Shown here one piece after another: positions 21,060-32,432 of a stretch of 64,000 bases of DNA. Source of the DNA: Paramarasmius palmivorus (lineage: Eukaryota > Basidiomycota > Agaricomycetes > Agaricales > Marasmiaceae); the NCBI GenBank assembly GCA_037176845.1, contig JAYKXP010000062.1, forward strand, positions 62,001-126,000. The letters are read 5' to 3'. The position numbers were made by a program, and so were the translations under genes. Every line of letters starts with the position of its first letter. Within the stretch, counting starts at the first letter, position 1. The notes under the pieces were generated by a model. That model was not told where the DNA came from, did not search any database, and saw nothing but the letters and a program-made list of their open reading frames with translations.

Positions 21060-22740
21060 ATGGAGCAACTCATGGACCTCCACCAACTTGTTGGCGCCGT
21101 TGTCCCATCCATTCACAAGGCACGACAGACGTGAGTGGCAGTCTGTCTTGCAAAGGTCCTCGCGCGTTGACTGTAGTTTTCCAGGCAAATAAACCAATTT
21201 GCAAACGTTTCAAGAATAGGTGCGTGATCCAACTCCTGACTGCTGCACAGCTGACATTGCTTGTCGCTAGCACTCCTTGTTTATGACTTCTTTCTAAACC
21301 TCGATCGTGAAAAACGACTCGTCTGGGAAGCGAAATTTGGACTTTCTTCCATCTTGTACTATGTTTTGCGGTACCCAGTAATCGCTTTCCAGATCTTCAA
21401 TGTTTTCCTTTCTCCTACATTACCTCAGGTTGGTGGATTGCTTTATCCTGTGCCACTATTTGATCGACTCATAAACATTGCTTCCTAGTACGCTTTTTGC
21501 ATGCAAATACAATTTCCATCTAACCCAGAGCTCAAGCTGTGATGCACTCTATAAGCTCACTTTTACGATATCCATCACTTTGACACGCATCGCATTATGC
21601 GGTGGGTTTGGTGCTCTTACACTTCCTAATCGGTCCTGATCCCCATATCGTTCCAGCATCGTTCATTCTTCGCATTTATGCAATTCTTCCGAGAGGAATA
21701 GGGCGTTATTCGGCTTGTGCATTGTTGTCAGCAATTGGAATGCTCAGTGTCGTTTTGGACGTGGTAAGCCAGTTGCAAACCCAGCTCAAGGAAGCTAACA
21801 CAGCATAACCCAGGTGCAAACGATTGATCAGTCTTGTACACAGTCCTCCAGCCTAAGCTTGGTCCTTACGTTCATTTGCCTGATATGTTTTGATGTGGTA
21901 TCAACCGTTCTGATGCTGTGGGGAATATATTGTCTACTTAAGGACGAGAATGAGGGCCTTCAAGCAATGAGGATACGCAGAACTAGGAGGAAGTGGAGAT
22001 TACCCGCTATCATTGTTAGATCTGGAATCTTGTATTATCTGTGAGTTTCTCCCTGTCTTTTAACGGGCCATTTTCGTGACCCTATCTTGTCGAACTTCTA
22101 GTGCGATTACTGGATTACAGATCGGCTCCGTTATACTCTATTGGGTGAGCCCATTCTACCTCAGGTATAGGCGATAGCTCATTTCTGTGATGATGAATCA
22201 TGGTATACATAGTTGCCTCAGGTAAGTAGGATTACATACTTGATAATCCTATCTCTGGGGACGCTCATACTTGTGATAGGGCGTATACAGCCTGGTCTTG
22301 AATTACTACCTGACCACGTAAGTACTACGCTTGCCCAAGCTCCACATTGGTCGGACCTTGACTGCACTCCTAGTCTCTCGACGATACTAGTCTCCCGTTT
22401 TCTGTTGGACCTACGCGAATATGTCAACAAGGATCAAAGCTACTTGTCCGACCTTCCCAGCCAGGCACAAGGCATACGATTTGCCGTGCCAATAGTAAAT
22501 GACGGCCATAGTAGAACATTGGCGGCAAGATGGCTCGAAGACTTTGAATTCGAAACATGTAGTTTTCCGAAGACAGAGGGATACATGGAGCCGGAGAGCA
22601 CTTTAAACTCGATGGCTTGCCCATTAGAAGACCTGATTGACAGGAGAAGGAGAGCAGAAGAAAGGTTGGTTGAGGAAGTTGGGGATATTTCTGTGGGCCA
22701 GTCGGTTAACGGAGAGAGTCATCCAAGCTTTGCCATGTAG
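21060..22740 (+). CDS. DUF6533-type multi-pass membrane protein
   Basis: Agaricomycete-expanded integral membrane family of unknown function. Starting at 21060 (MEQLMDLHQLVGAVV) and spliced through two short introns, the protein reaches the DUF6533 signature ALLVYDFFLNLDREKRLVWE and KFGLSSILYYVLRYPVI. Later exons give several hydrophobic helices (LTFICLICFDVVSTVLMLWG; YLIILSLGTLILVIG) typical of the family's seven-helix layout, and the C-terminal family motif STILVSRFLLDLRE followed by a polar cytosolic tail ending SHPSFAM at 22740. Not every middle exon (21490-21830) is fixed by eye. Nothing indicates a ligand or partner. Confidence 0.8.
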
Positions 22741-23121
22741 AGCGTTCTGCATATGACCACATCAATTGCAATTGGCAATTGTCTTAATATAAATTCGACT
22801 TCGGGCTAAAAGAATACTGGTCTGTTTTTGTACTTGAATTACTAGTTGACGTTCAACTTGCGGTCACTGCATGCTGGGCTCTATCGATCGCCGTGTACAG
22901 AAATGCTCACTAGCAGGCCACCCTGTAACTTGTACTGTTTCGGTTTCAGTGTAGACGATGGATCAACGAGTTGCAACCACTCCCGGCACCTAAACATGAA
23001 TCTAGTAACCTACTGGAATTTGACAAGAGGTGCCGCTAAGCGAGCTACATGAATATATTGTGTAAGAGATTGGTAAGAGAAAATACAGTGCACACTAGTT
23101 GGAAATCGCAACCAGCCTGCA
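22741..23121. other. Convergent intergenic region
   Basis: Lies between the 3' ends of the DUF6533-type gene (+) and the DUF3455 gene (-). No gene seen. Confidence 0.5.
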
Positions 23122-23849
23122 TTACTTTGTGAACCCTTAAATTATAAAGGTTAACGCGCGAGGGTGCGGGGAGTGCCTTGAAAACTACTCACAGTACAGG
23201 GCCGAATACTCCACTTCAGTCTCCTGGCCAGGGTTGCACTGTGGAATCGTTGGTCAACCGAAATAGATAGCAACGAGCTCGACTCACAGAGGCAGGCGGC
23301 TGGCCACCATCGGTGTCCGTTCGATAAATTTCAGCGGCGAGAGAGCCCTGAATAGGCGTCAGATATAGCCAGTTCACGTCAGAACTTCCGGTGGGAGCCG
23401 GAATATTGGCCTGCGCGGCCCCGACGACAAAATTATTGCCACTCGGGATGGAGAGCGAAAAGTCCCACTTTGGGCTGAGACCTGTGCCAGTCACTGGGTT
23501 TGTGATGAAGTAATGCCTTCCCAAAACACGGCCTAAGCTGTAATCACCGGTCTTTGGGTTATACGTGCAGGAGATGTCGAAAAGGATGGCAGATGCGCCA
23601 TTAGAGCTGGCAAAGAAGCGTGAACACGATTTTAAATTTTACCATGAGGATTACTTACGCGTATTTGCCATCGCTACCACAAACATACTTTTGAACCCCG
23701 GCGCCGAAGGCGATGTATTTAGTCGGGGCCTGTTGTGCGGGCAAGGTTGCAGCAGCTACCTTGACATGCGAGACATCGCACGCAAGAGTATTGGTAGGAG
23801 CAGCCGACACTACAGCAGCTGTGAGCGATAGAAGCCAGAGGATGTTCAT
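23122..23849 (-). CDS. DUF3455 secreted protein, copy 1
   Basis: Small secreted protein of the DUF3455 family, unknown function, common in fungi. A signal peptide (MNILWLLSLTAAVVSAAP) precedes the conserved core APTKYIAFGAGVQKYVCG, SNGASAILFDISC, HYFITNPVTGTGLSPKWDF and SSDVNWLYLTPIQGSLA. The 3' end splices through two introns to finish EVEYSALYWFTK with TAA at 23122-23124, matching the family's YSA.YW ending. About 190 residues. A TATA-like element on this strand lies at 23958-23963. Its neighbour at 25022-25771 is a same-strand paralogue. Confidence 0.86.
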
Positions 23850-25021
23850 AGTGGTGAGTAGGTGGAAGAAGGCGAGCTTGAGATAGAGCGGTTAAGTCTG
23901 TGACCTGAGAGGGTGGTGACTGGTGACTCTGCACCTTCAGGCTTTGAGCTTGAGTCTTTTATACTGTTTTTACAGCGGAAACGGTCGGCGTCAAGTTCGC
24001 AGGGACTCTAGAAAACTGCTTTGTCATTGGTGTACTGAGTAGAAGAAGGAGAATCGGTTTCTGCGCTCCGGAACATGTGAAGACCTGACTTGTCGTGCCT
24101 GGGAATTGAATTCTGTTATTTCGCAGCGGGATCTTGACGCTTCATATGACGGCACACAGACGCGTGTACTTGTTGGTGCAGTGAGAGCACCGCGGGGGCG
24201 ATGGTTGTGTATTACTCGGATCTATCTACTTGGCGCGCCCAAGTGCTTTTCAATAGCTGGCCATCAACTAGTAAAGCAAAGCGATTGTGAAATCAGCTAG
24301 AAATGGCATATCATAATCGAGCTACGTACCCGCTACTACTAACTGCAAAGAGTTTGGCTTTTGGGAGAAGAGCACCAAAACGAGTGGCTTAGAGTTTCAT
24401 AACAGGGTGCACAGAAACGGTCCCGGCGGAATGGTGGCTCGCAGGGAAAGTGGCACGCGTCGCAAGGCGTACGAGGTCCAGAAAAAAAGGCTTGGGCATT
24501 CCTTTCTCACAAAGAAGGTCTTGGGCCGACGGGGTATATGTTCGCAATCAAGGACTGTCAGAAATTCGAAGTTAACACCCAGTGTACGTGTATAGTGAAG
24601 AATATATACCACCAACCAGCATCCAGGGTCAAGGTCGGAGCCCGTGTCCGATGTTCTGAGCGGGTGGTCTCGCTCTTCCGCCAGTACATGCGTGTTGGTG
24701 TTTCGTGAGATTTTAGTTTCCGAGGGTTTGTCAAATTCATTCCTTGTGTCCAAACACATATGTGTCTGCATTTCAGCTGAGTGGCCAAAACGCCGACCAT
24801 CAGGCGACTGGCCTTCGGGTCATACTCCGAGAGCTAGCTTGCATCAGCGTTCCGACATCCGGTCATCCCTTCCTTTATATGCTACATTCACACCAAATGC
24901 GCGCAGAGGATGATTCTGAGGGACTGAGTTATACACTGAAGTCCGAATGCGAGCTCTTGTATCGAACGACGAGTAGTTACATGAACTACAAAACATGACA
25001 TTGCGCCCGAGACAAAACCGA
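23850..25021. other. Intergenic between the two DUF3455 genes
   Basis: About 1.2 kb with many short overlapping open frames on both strands and no recognisable product. It holds the promoter of copy 1. Confidence 0.5.
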
Positions 25022-25771
25022 TCAAAGTGATCCACCGGTAAGCCCTATGATCATTCTAAGTGCCAGCTTTCAAGACTGAAAAAGAGACTTACAATATATG
25101 GCAGAGTACCAAACGGTAATCGGAGCCGAACCAGGTGTGCACTAACCATACGTCAGAAACTCTGAGAAGGACATGTTGTATGATATAGACTCACTGAAGC
25201 AGGGGGCTGGCCACCCCTTGTATCCGTACGATAGACCTCAGTAGCGAGCGATCCTTGAACATTGGAGAGGTAGAGCCAATCCACGTCGGAAGAACCAGTG
25301 AGAGCAGGAATGCCAGCCTGGCGTGCTCCGATGATGAACGCGTTAGCGTTCGACATGGCCCTTGTGAAGTCCCATTTGGGGCTGATGCCAGTCCCAGTGA
25401 CTGGATTCGTTAAGAAATAATGTTCGCCAAGATGTTTCTGGGGTATGAAGTAACCGGTCTTGGCTTTATATGAGCAAGAGATATCATAGAGTTGAGCGAG
25501 CGCTCCTGCAGAGCTGTCGGAAATGACGTAGGTTAGGTCAGAGGTGCCTAAATGAGGGGAAGGAGGCTCACGCGTATTTGCCATCGGCACCACAGGTATA
25601 GTTCTGAGTACCGAAACCATAGGCAATGTATTTGGTCGGGGCCGTCTGGGCAGGCAAAGTTCCGGCGGCTACCTTGACTTTCGAGACGTCACAGGTGTGA
25701 GTAGTGGCCGAAACCAAGGTTGCGGCCAAGAAGGCGATGGATGTTGCCAAAGAAAGTGAAAAGAGCTTCAT
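25022..25771 (-). CDS. DUF3455 secreted protein, copy 2
   Basis: Paralogue of the gene at 23122-23849. The signal peptide starts MKLFSLSLATSIAFLAATLV. The core blocks are APTKYIAYGFGTQNYTCG, GALAQLYDISCSY, HYFLTNPVTGTGISPKWDF and SSDVDWLYLSNVQGSLATE. The last exons read TPGSAPITVWYSAIYW and end WLTGGSL with TGA at 25022-25024. Exon structure follows copy 1. The start at 25771 is preferred over an in-frame upstream codon because it begins the signal peptide. Confidence 0.86.
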
Positions 25772-26161
25772 CGTTGCGAGGATATCAAAGGAAGGTGGCG
25801 GGTATTTAAGCTCGATATCAACCAACGCTGCTTTGGCAATGGGAGAGGAGCGATTTTGAATGTTCGGGTCCTTTGGTTGCGCCTTTTATCCTACTCCTAA
25901 GCGAATAATGAACCAGCGAATATCATTCATCATCTGACGCTTCCGCGGTCAGGAGTAAATGTCTCCAGGGGTCTTTGAATTGGGCTGAAACTATTGGCTT
26001 TGGCATTACTGATGACCTGGAGAGACACAGCACGTATCAGCATGTTGGACACCCATGAAGATGTGAAAGTACGTACTGGCAGTCTTTCAGCATCAAAGAC
26101 AGGAGCATCAGGCCACGGTTAGAATTGAAAAATGGGTGGATGGGAATCGCCAGGTCTAATA
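25772..26161. other. Intergenic, no gene seen
   Basis: Upstream of DUF3455 copy 2 and downstream of the unresolved minus-strand gene. Confidence 0.45.
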
Positions 26162-27060
26162 TTAGGTCCAAGGCGGTGGGTCTGGAGAATGACGATCCAA
26201 ACGAGCGTATCCCAAGGTCCAGGCAGCCAAGCGGCGCATCACGGAGAAAGAGAAGTAGATGAACTGGCTGTTGTGTCTTCGACGGACTATTCGTTGATTG
26301 GCTTACTAGATGATCATCATGATCAGCACCAACATCTGAATCCAAAATCCATCAGAGAACACTACTCACACAAGCCCCAAGCACAGAAGACCTGATTGAT
26401 ATCTTTCACGAAGGCAAAACCATCACGAACTGCATATGCTGCTACAGGTCCTCGTTGGATCATGTGAGTACACTATACAGAGTCAAGGTTGACTCCAAGG
26501 ACACGCCCTGAGACGATGTATCGGCCGTGTGGGATGCACCATCGGCTAACAAACAGGATCCGACGGAAGAACTGTGTTCGCAAATCCAAACGCTGAAATT
26601 CTGTACACCATACAAAGATCATCAGTCAACGTCAAAGAAAACGCTTGAAGATACTGACGCCTGAGTCAGAGAAGACCTGCAAGAGCGGGACGCCCGATAG
26701 CACGTAAGTTCAACGAGATGGCAAGAATTTGTTGGCCCTTGGGTGTAGAGTGCGATGGTTTCAACACCGCTCCTCTTGGACTACTATGTTGCAAAGATTC
26801 TGAGTCCGTTTGCATGAGAAATAAGCAGACCTAACCCAGGCTAACTTACTGACTTGTCAACGCCTTTGAGCGTCACAAACCGCAGGGTCATTCCAAACGG
26901 GGACTCGAAATGACAGTGTCAACTTGACAGCCAGTCAGGCTCATACGGACTGATAGAGCTGCTTCATATTCGCAGGTCAAAAATCTATCTCAAGAACCAA
27001 CAGTGACACCATCTTACCTACTGGCAGAGAAAGAAAACAAAGGGACCATCGCGAGTTCAT
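26162..27060 (-). CDS. Unresolved spliced gene with a C-terminal membrane helix
   Basis: Unrecognised; exon model partial. A likely start at 27060 gives MNSRWSLCFLSLPVG and an intron donor (GTAAGA). Near the 3' end, exons join at GT-AG sites to read RDGFAFVKDINQ, then MLVLIMMIIYQFIYFSFSVM, a membrane-helix-like stretch, and ARLDRHSPDPPPWT before TAA at 26162-26164. The middle exons (about 26480-26880) can be read in more than one frame and I could not settle them. The gene is head-to-head with the membrane protein gene at 27241. Could be a short secreted/membrane protein or a non-functional remnant. Confidence 0.35.
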
Positions 27061-27240
27061 GGTGGTGGTGTGAGAAGAGTGAGCGCTTGAGCGCCGGCGA
27101 GGCAGTGTTTTGTTACACCTTGCTTACCCTGCATTTGACATGACAGATTGGCATTCAGTCGGCGCTCTCGACGCCGTCCCATACCCAGCAAAGCGCTTTG
27201 TCACTCTTTCCCCCTCCACTCCTTCCCAAAGCTAATCACG

Positions 27241-27948
27241 ATGCCCTCCAACTCAAATCTGGGCCATTACGACCAAAGTCTCCTCAGCGATGCTCCTGCT
27301 GTAACCAAGCAGATGCGCCAGGTCAATCCAGTCCCTAGCTCAGCCAGAGGAATGAAATTCTCAAATTTATGTCTTATAGGAGGGCTATAATCCAGATATC
27401 CTGGCTGCACAACAAAAACCGGCGACAATATCGAAAGAAAATCTCACGAGTGCGAGAGAGAGTCCAATTGAACGACCAGCACCGACACGGGCACCATTCT
27501 GGCGCACAACCAAAGGCATCATTGCTATCGTCGTCCTCGTGTTGGTAATCATTGGAGCGGTGGTGGGCGGTGCCGTTGGAGGAACGAGAGCAAATAGGAA
27601 GGGTCGAGTGAATTGGTGAATGGGACGGATACAACGGCTCAGGCACCTGGTGGTGGTGCGGAGACCGGCAATCCAGGTGGAAATGTGGGTTCGTCAGCTG
27701 CACCGACGAGTACATCTGGCGGCGGACAGGAGGTCGGACAAAGCTCTGGGGCTAACCAGCCTGTGTCATCGACATCGTCGAGCCAAGGTGCTCAGAACTC
27801 TCAGACTACTGGCGATCAGACATCGCAAGCTGGGACTGGAGGACAGACGGAGGGTACAGGAAACAATAATGGTGGAAATGTTAACAGGGATTTTGGAGCT
27901 GGGAACATCGCAGAAAGGATAGCTGGAGGAGCTCTCGGAGGACGCTAA
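27241..27948 (+). CDS. Single-pass membrane protein with Gly/Ser-rich tail
   Basis: Unrecognised. Model: exons 27241-27321, 27380-27602 and 27677-27948, 191 residues. The cytosolic N-terminus (MPSNSNLGHYDQSLLSD) leads to GYNPDILAAQQKP, a Pro/Arg segment, and one membrane helix (GIIAIVVLVLVIIGAVVGGA). After it comes a low-complexity Gly/Ser/Thr/Gln/Asn tail (for example TSTSGGGQEVGQSSG) ending IAERIAGGALGGR. The layout fits Agaricomycete surface proteins that lack a signal peptide but carry one anchor. Both donors in this model (GTCAAT and GTCGAG) are atypical; the second junction, just after the helix, could instead be a frameshift. Confidence 0.6.
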
Positions 27949-28155
27949 TGGCCTGTTTCAATCTCTGGATAGGTTGTAATTGTATCCATTTCGTTATATC
28001 TACCTACTTGCGGTCGTGAATATAGTTATGGACTATAGGGAATATTATGTCGGCTCGAGAGTATCCGTCCAATACGGTGCAGACCGTCCAGACCATCCCT
28101 AAACTGCTCAGGCTCGTATGGGAGGTACACTATCTCTTCGTAGCTGGTAATAGGA

Positions 28156-28907
28156 TCAAGCACCTCTTCGTACCGAAGTTTTCGGAGTCCAAGCTTCTGG
28201 TTTGTATTCATCTGGCCCAGTATGAGGAAGCGGTTTTCCCTGGTTTTGCACTTGTGGAACATGGAGACTAGTGTCTGACGGCGGCGGCGGCGATGTAGCA
28301 GGGGATATCGGAGATTCTTCTGGTGCTGCGACCTCTTTTGGAGTAGACTTCTCCTCTTTCAGAAGCTGCATCTGTTGTTGGCGCTCCATCTGGTCAGCTG
28401 CTTGAATCCGTAAGGCATTTTGCTTCACTCGTTGTTGTCGTATTAGGTCGATTTGAAGTTCCTACCGAGGAGTCAGTCATGCTGCGTATAGATAGGCTGC
28501 TTGTTTCGTACCTGCAGTGTCGGCGGATTTGATCGAGTATGTGCAAGCCATGCCGACCATTGAACTGCCATTGCATTGAGAGCGGGTTTAAAAACTAGTA
28601 ATGGAGTACGCACTAGGCAGCCGTCTTTCGCCTCCAATGTAATGCCACTGATCTTCTGGCTTCCGATATTTTACAGAGCGACGTGTTCGACCATCTTATG
28701 GGGTATATTTCAGCTCCATTCAAAATGGGAGTTTAAGGGTTTTCGGTACCTGGGAAAGGACTGGGCCGTTCGTAGAATGAGTTTCCTTCCAGGTCTCTAC
28801 CGACAAAGCCTGTCTAATGTAATCAGCATCTAACTAGACTTCTGAAGTACTGCAAGGACACTTACTGGACTTCTTATTGCACTCCAGAGTCTCCGAAAAA
28901 ATGACAT
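28156..28907 (-). CDS. NDUFAF2-type mitochondrial complex I assembly factor
   Basis: Homologue of NDUFAF2 (mimitin/B17.2L; N7BML in Neurospora), a matrix chaperone of late NADH dehydrogenase assembly related to subunit NDUFA12. Five exons give about 177 residues: MSFFRRLWSAIRSP; TGFVGRDLEGNSFYERPN; GRTRRSVKYRKPEDQWHYIG; QWSAWLAHTRSNPPTLQ; then ELQIDLIRQQRVKQN and a Gln/Glu-rich helix with a Pro-rich tail ending YKPEAWTPKTSVRRGA. G.D..GN.(F/Y)YE and the P..W.AWL.H.R..PPT.EEL-like segment are the family hallmarks. The N-terminal basic/aromatic leader is consistent with mitochondrial targeting. All introns close in frame. Looks intact. Confidence 0.88.
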
Positions 28908-29574
28908 GGTGGTTAATTTACAGAAGTTCGGCTTCACACTCGGTTCACACGCGTAATGGTCTTCTCGTCATTGGTCCGTGCGGATGTTTTCGCTGCGGCT
29001 CTATGACATTTTGTGACCACCACCATCACCATTCCTCCCCTTACCAGCTCCCCAGCTGAAATAGGCGGAGAGATACCGACCCCATGTTGCCTATTACCAG
29101 GAATGTTCTTCAAGCTCAACGTTCAACAGCTGCCAGTGGATCGCCTGCTGATAGTATCGCTCTTGATTAAGCTTGATTTCTCATACTTACCCGACACCCT
29201 CGGTGGTTTATTCACACTCAAACGAGGCCGCAGTCAGGTGAAGGTAGATGCATTACACCTCTTGAACACGCCGAAGAGTGCCGAAGAAACCATAATATGA
29301 AAGTACGCATGAACTTGGACCCATCTCTACAGCCGAGGTCTGTACAGAAAGGCGTTTTGGTATTGAACTGAAACTGATCATTCTTCTGCTTGACAGACAG
29401 CACGAACCCGGCACGAAATGTGTTGACCAAGCGCGTCTTAGTATCTACAATACCATTCCGGTGTCGGCTTTGAACTTCCAAAGGGGCGAGGGCATTTCAA
29501 GGAGAAGGTGTAATGATATGGTCTAGCCCCCAATGCAAAAGAATACCATTGGGGGCGAGAATATTTATGCTCGA
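28908..29574. other. Intergenic, no gene seen
   Basis: Divergent spacer between NDUFAF2 (-) and the small membrane protein gene (+). Includes a CCACCACCATCACCATT-type low-complexity patch near 29018. Confidence 0.45.
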
Positions 29575-30028
29575 ATGGAAGCACTGACCGCGCTACCAGG
29601 AGCTTACCATGGCGGGAACGGAGGTAAGGAGAATCATCTTGTCAATGATATGTGTACCTGAACTCGGGAATTCCAGTGATACGTGTGCAATTGTGGGTAG
29701 TATTTTCTCTGGTTCTAGGGACAATCATTGCATACAACAAAGTGAGTACATAACACATCCATTCCTACTCGAGGCTGAGGTCCAGACTACAGAGCTTCTC
29801 AAGATCCAAGTGGGGTTCTCGGAGGCGAATTTCATTGGACACGTCGAGCTGCAGCTTCGAGTGGATACAGATACCGATTTCACGGAGGTGGAAGTAAAAC
29901 AGTGAGTCCCGTCTTCAAAATGTGCGACCGGAACGCCAGCTCACGGATTGATGTCAAACGTCAGCGAACACTGTCCATCCGTTAGTGTTGGTTTAACGCG
30001 AATCAGTGCTTCTTTGTCCAGACCCTGA
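29575..30028 (+). CDS. Small single-pass membrane protein (97 residues)
   Basis: Unrecognised. Exons 29575-29623, 29677-29741, 29786-29901 and 29965-30028 join in frame with four normal-looking GT-AG sites to a 97-residue protein. MEALTALPGAYHGGNG is followed by one membrane helix (VQLWVVFSLVLGTIIAY), then a polar domain (TTELLKIQVGFSEANFIGHV) and an acidic/Val segment (DTDTDFTEVEVKHEHC). The start was chosen because it alone keeps the helix in frame; the nearer ATG at 29609 would hit a stop after splicing. Possible small signal-anchor protein. Confidence 0.5.
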
Positions 30029-30395
30029 CGCGAATTGTACCTTTTATCAGCATTTATGGGTTCTAATTGTTCGGGCCTGGATTTCGACAGTTCCTTGTCT
30101 TGTCATTGCTCTCGGCTACCTGCTTCCACTGCAAGGCTCTCCTCTAGCCGAGCCTTCCATCCAATCGTTGAGCACATTTCACCCCTGGAACACGGTCTAT
30201 TTACACCCTCTCTCCGACGTCCGAAATGCTCAGTGCTGATGCATTGAATTTTTTAATCAAACTCTTTTCCGTTGCTCCGTCTGGTCGAATGGCTCGACGC
30301 GTAGTATAAAGAGCGCGTTTTCCACTCGTTTATTTCCCCAGTAGCAATCCCAACTTGCCACTTCCTCTCCTCCGAGCCTCTCCTTCGTTTTCAAA
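30029..30395. other. Promoter region of the fruit-body-type secreted gene
   Basis: No gene seen. A TATAAA at 30305-30310 lies 86 bases before the ATG at 30396, followed by a pyrimidine-rich leader. Confidence 0.5.
30305..30310 (+). promoter_or_regulatory. TATA box
   Basis: TATAAA upstream of the secreted protein gene at 30396, with a CT-rich stretch between box and start, a pattern of strongly expressed fungal genes. Confidence 0.55.
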
Positions 30396-31237
30396 ATGCG
30401 TTTCACCGCCATTTTCGCTGCTGCAGCCATCTTCGCGACTGGTGCCTCCGCTGCTGAAACCACATCTGCTACTACCACAGCGACGTTGACGGCCCAGCTC
30501 GGTCTTACTCTCACCCCAGCTAACAAGTACGGTGCTCCCATCCCACCTTGGAAGCCTGGCTGCAAGCCGGGATGGTACTACGGTGACCACAAGGATCTGT
30601 TGAAGATCATCATTCCGTGGTTGAAGGATAGCGTAAGTATTTGCGTGTTCGCATCACCTCTGGGTTTACTGACTAGCGTTTTTTATCCAGCTCATTTGCA
30701 AGATTCTTGACTTACTCCCAATTAAGTGCCTCAAATGCCCTAAGCCTCCTCACCACCCTCCTCCCAACGATGGATGGACCGTTACTTTTGAGAACTACGA
30801 CGGAGCGACACAGGCCGATGATTATTTGACTTTTGGCTTGGTTGATACTGTTGATGGTTAGTCTTCATACCAATCTTGGCTTTTGAGTTGTGATTGACAT
30901 TGATGTGCGCTCCAGATTGCAAGGCCATGTGTCTCGGCGTTGACGGCTGCAACTTCTTCAACAGTGAGTAGTTTCGTTATTCTTGCGTTCGTTCGTGCTG
31001 TTGAACAATTACATAGCCTATCACGATGTTAACGGAAAGGTGTGTTGTCCTTGTCATATTTTCCATCGTTTCCGAACGCTAATATGGTTCGTATTACAGG
31101 ATGGCTCTCCCCTCTTGACATGCTCCCTCTTTGCGAAATGTCATGACGACAGTGATGCTACCAACAAGGGAGGCCAGACTCAGCCCGATGGAAGTGTCAA
31201 CTACATCGCTGATAGCGCCGGATACTGTAAAGCTTAG
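30396..31237 (+). CDS. Fruit-body-specific-type secreted protein
   Basis: Secreted Cys-containing protein of the family annotated as fruit-body specific gene A in mushrooms; molecular role unknown. Exons 30396-30632, 30691-30856, 30916-30963, 31017-31039 and 31100-31237 give 203 residues. Signal peptide MRFTAIFAAAAIFATGASA; then YGAPIPPWKPGCKPGWYYG; a Pro/His linker with clustered Cys (IKCLKCPKPPHHPPP); and a PAN/apple-like domain: TFENYDGATQADDYLTFGLV, DCKAMCLGVDGCNFFNTYHD, LTCSLFAKCHDDSDATNKGG and a C-terminal GYCKA. Cys pairing in the last domain follows the family. One exon is only 23 bases. Looks complete. Confidence 0.85.
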
Positions 31238-32432
31238 TGGAGAAAAACTGGGATTCAGGACATTTCGATTCGGAAAACCGGACTTCTTAGCTCGATCCTT
31301 TGTTGACTGCATTCCTTTTTCATGGGACTTTACGGGTTCTTCTGTTGAAATACTTAGTGTGCTTTATGTAGACCGTGTATACGGTGTTAATCTACCCAGT
31401 CATTTTGTGAGCTGCTATCAAAACTCGGAGGATTGGTAAACAGGCCTGCCTTCGTTACCTCGGCCCAGCCCGTCTTCTCATTGAACCACCACCAGCCCGT
31501 AGATTTCCCGCCAACTTTCTATCTATCCCATTCATGCTCTACCGTTATGGTGCTTCTCATATGACGATGACATGCCCTGCGCCATCAAAGCTGGCCGATG
31601 GAAAACTCCCGGGTCTTCGCAGGCCACAGGAGGCGACAGTTTAATCATTTCGGGGTCTCTTGCAAGACATGGACAACTTTAGGGAGTTTTGCAGCCGAAA
31701 AAGGTGTACTCTGAAGAAACTATTTCAGCTACGCGTTCGGGCTTTCCGGGGGTGCGTCCCGAGGGTTGGGTTTCGTAGTCCTGTGTTGATTTTTTTTTTT
31801 TTCCAAAAACAGTTATACAAGCAGGGATACCAGCCTCGATCGCTGTATCTTGGATAATCCATCTCAGCTCGCGTATCAGAGCCCGTTCTGGTCGTCCAAG
31901 GCCTTCCTACAAAACTTTTATCGTATCATCAAGATTCCACTACTACCCTTGTGCACATCTGTGTCACGCTCTCATGCTTATCGCATGGACCACCCTCGTT
32001 CCTTAGCTGTCTTAGACTTTAAATATCGTTCAGATCAGCAAATGACCAAGGGCAGCCACCCATGGAGGCATTCACCACTTGGGCTTCGTTCCTCGGTGAA
32101 CTGACGAGAACAAATTCTTTCGCCTAACCTCAAGCTCCGTGTCCCTGGCACTATATGTTCCTTATACAATGCGCTGGCAAAGACGGTATGATTGCCTTCC
32201 GTCGCTGATAATCGGCCAAAACACCTCGTGAGTCTGCCGAGTCTTCAGGTGCACCGTCAGTCTTTAATCAATTATCTTTTCAGCTAGTATACAGACTCCT
32301 CGCAGCCAGCTCGGGCGTATTTCGGAACCATTGGTTATGGTATTGCAACCTGCGATTCCATTCTCGGCATCTTAGCCTCATTTTCTTGTCCTTAAAAGCA
32401 GGCCTGGATGGATCTGCTGCCTTCAGGCCAAG
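31238..32432. other. Intergenic, about 1.2 kb, no gene seen
   Basis: No supported gene. Contains a poly-T run at about 31790-31802. The last 100 bases serve as promoter for the first mannosidase. Confidence 0.5.
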
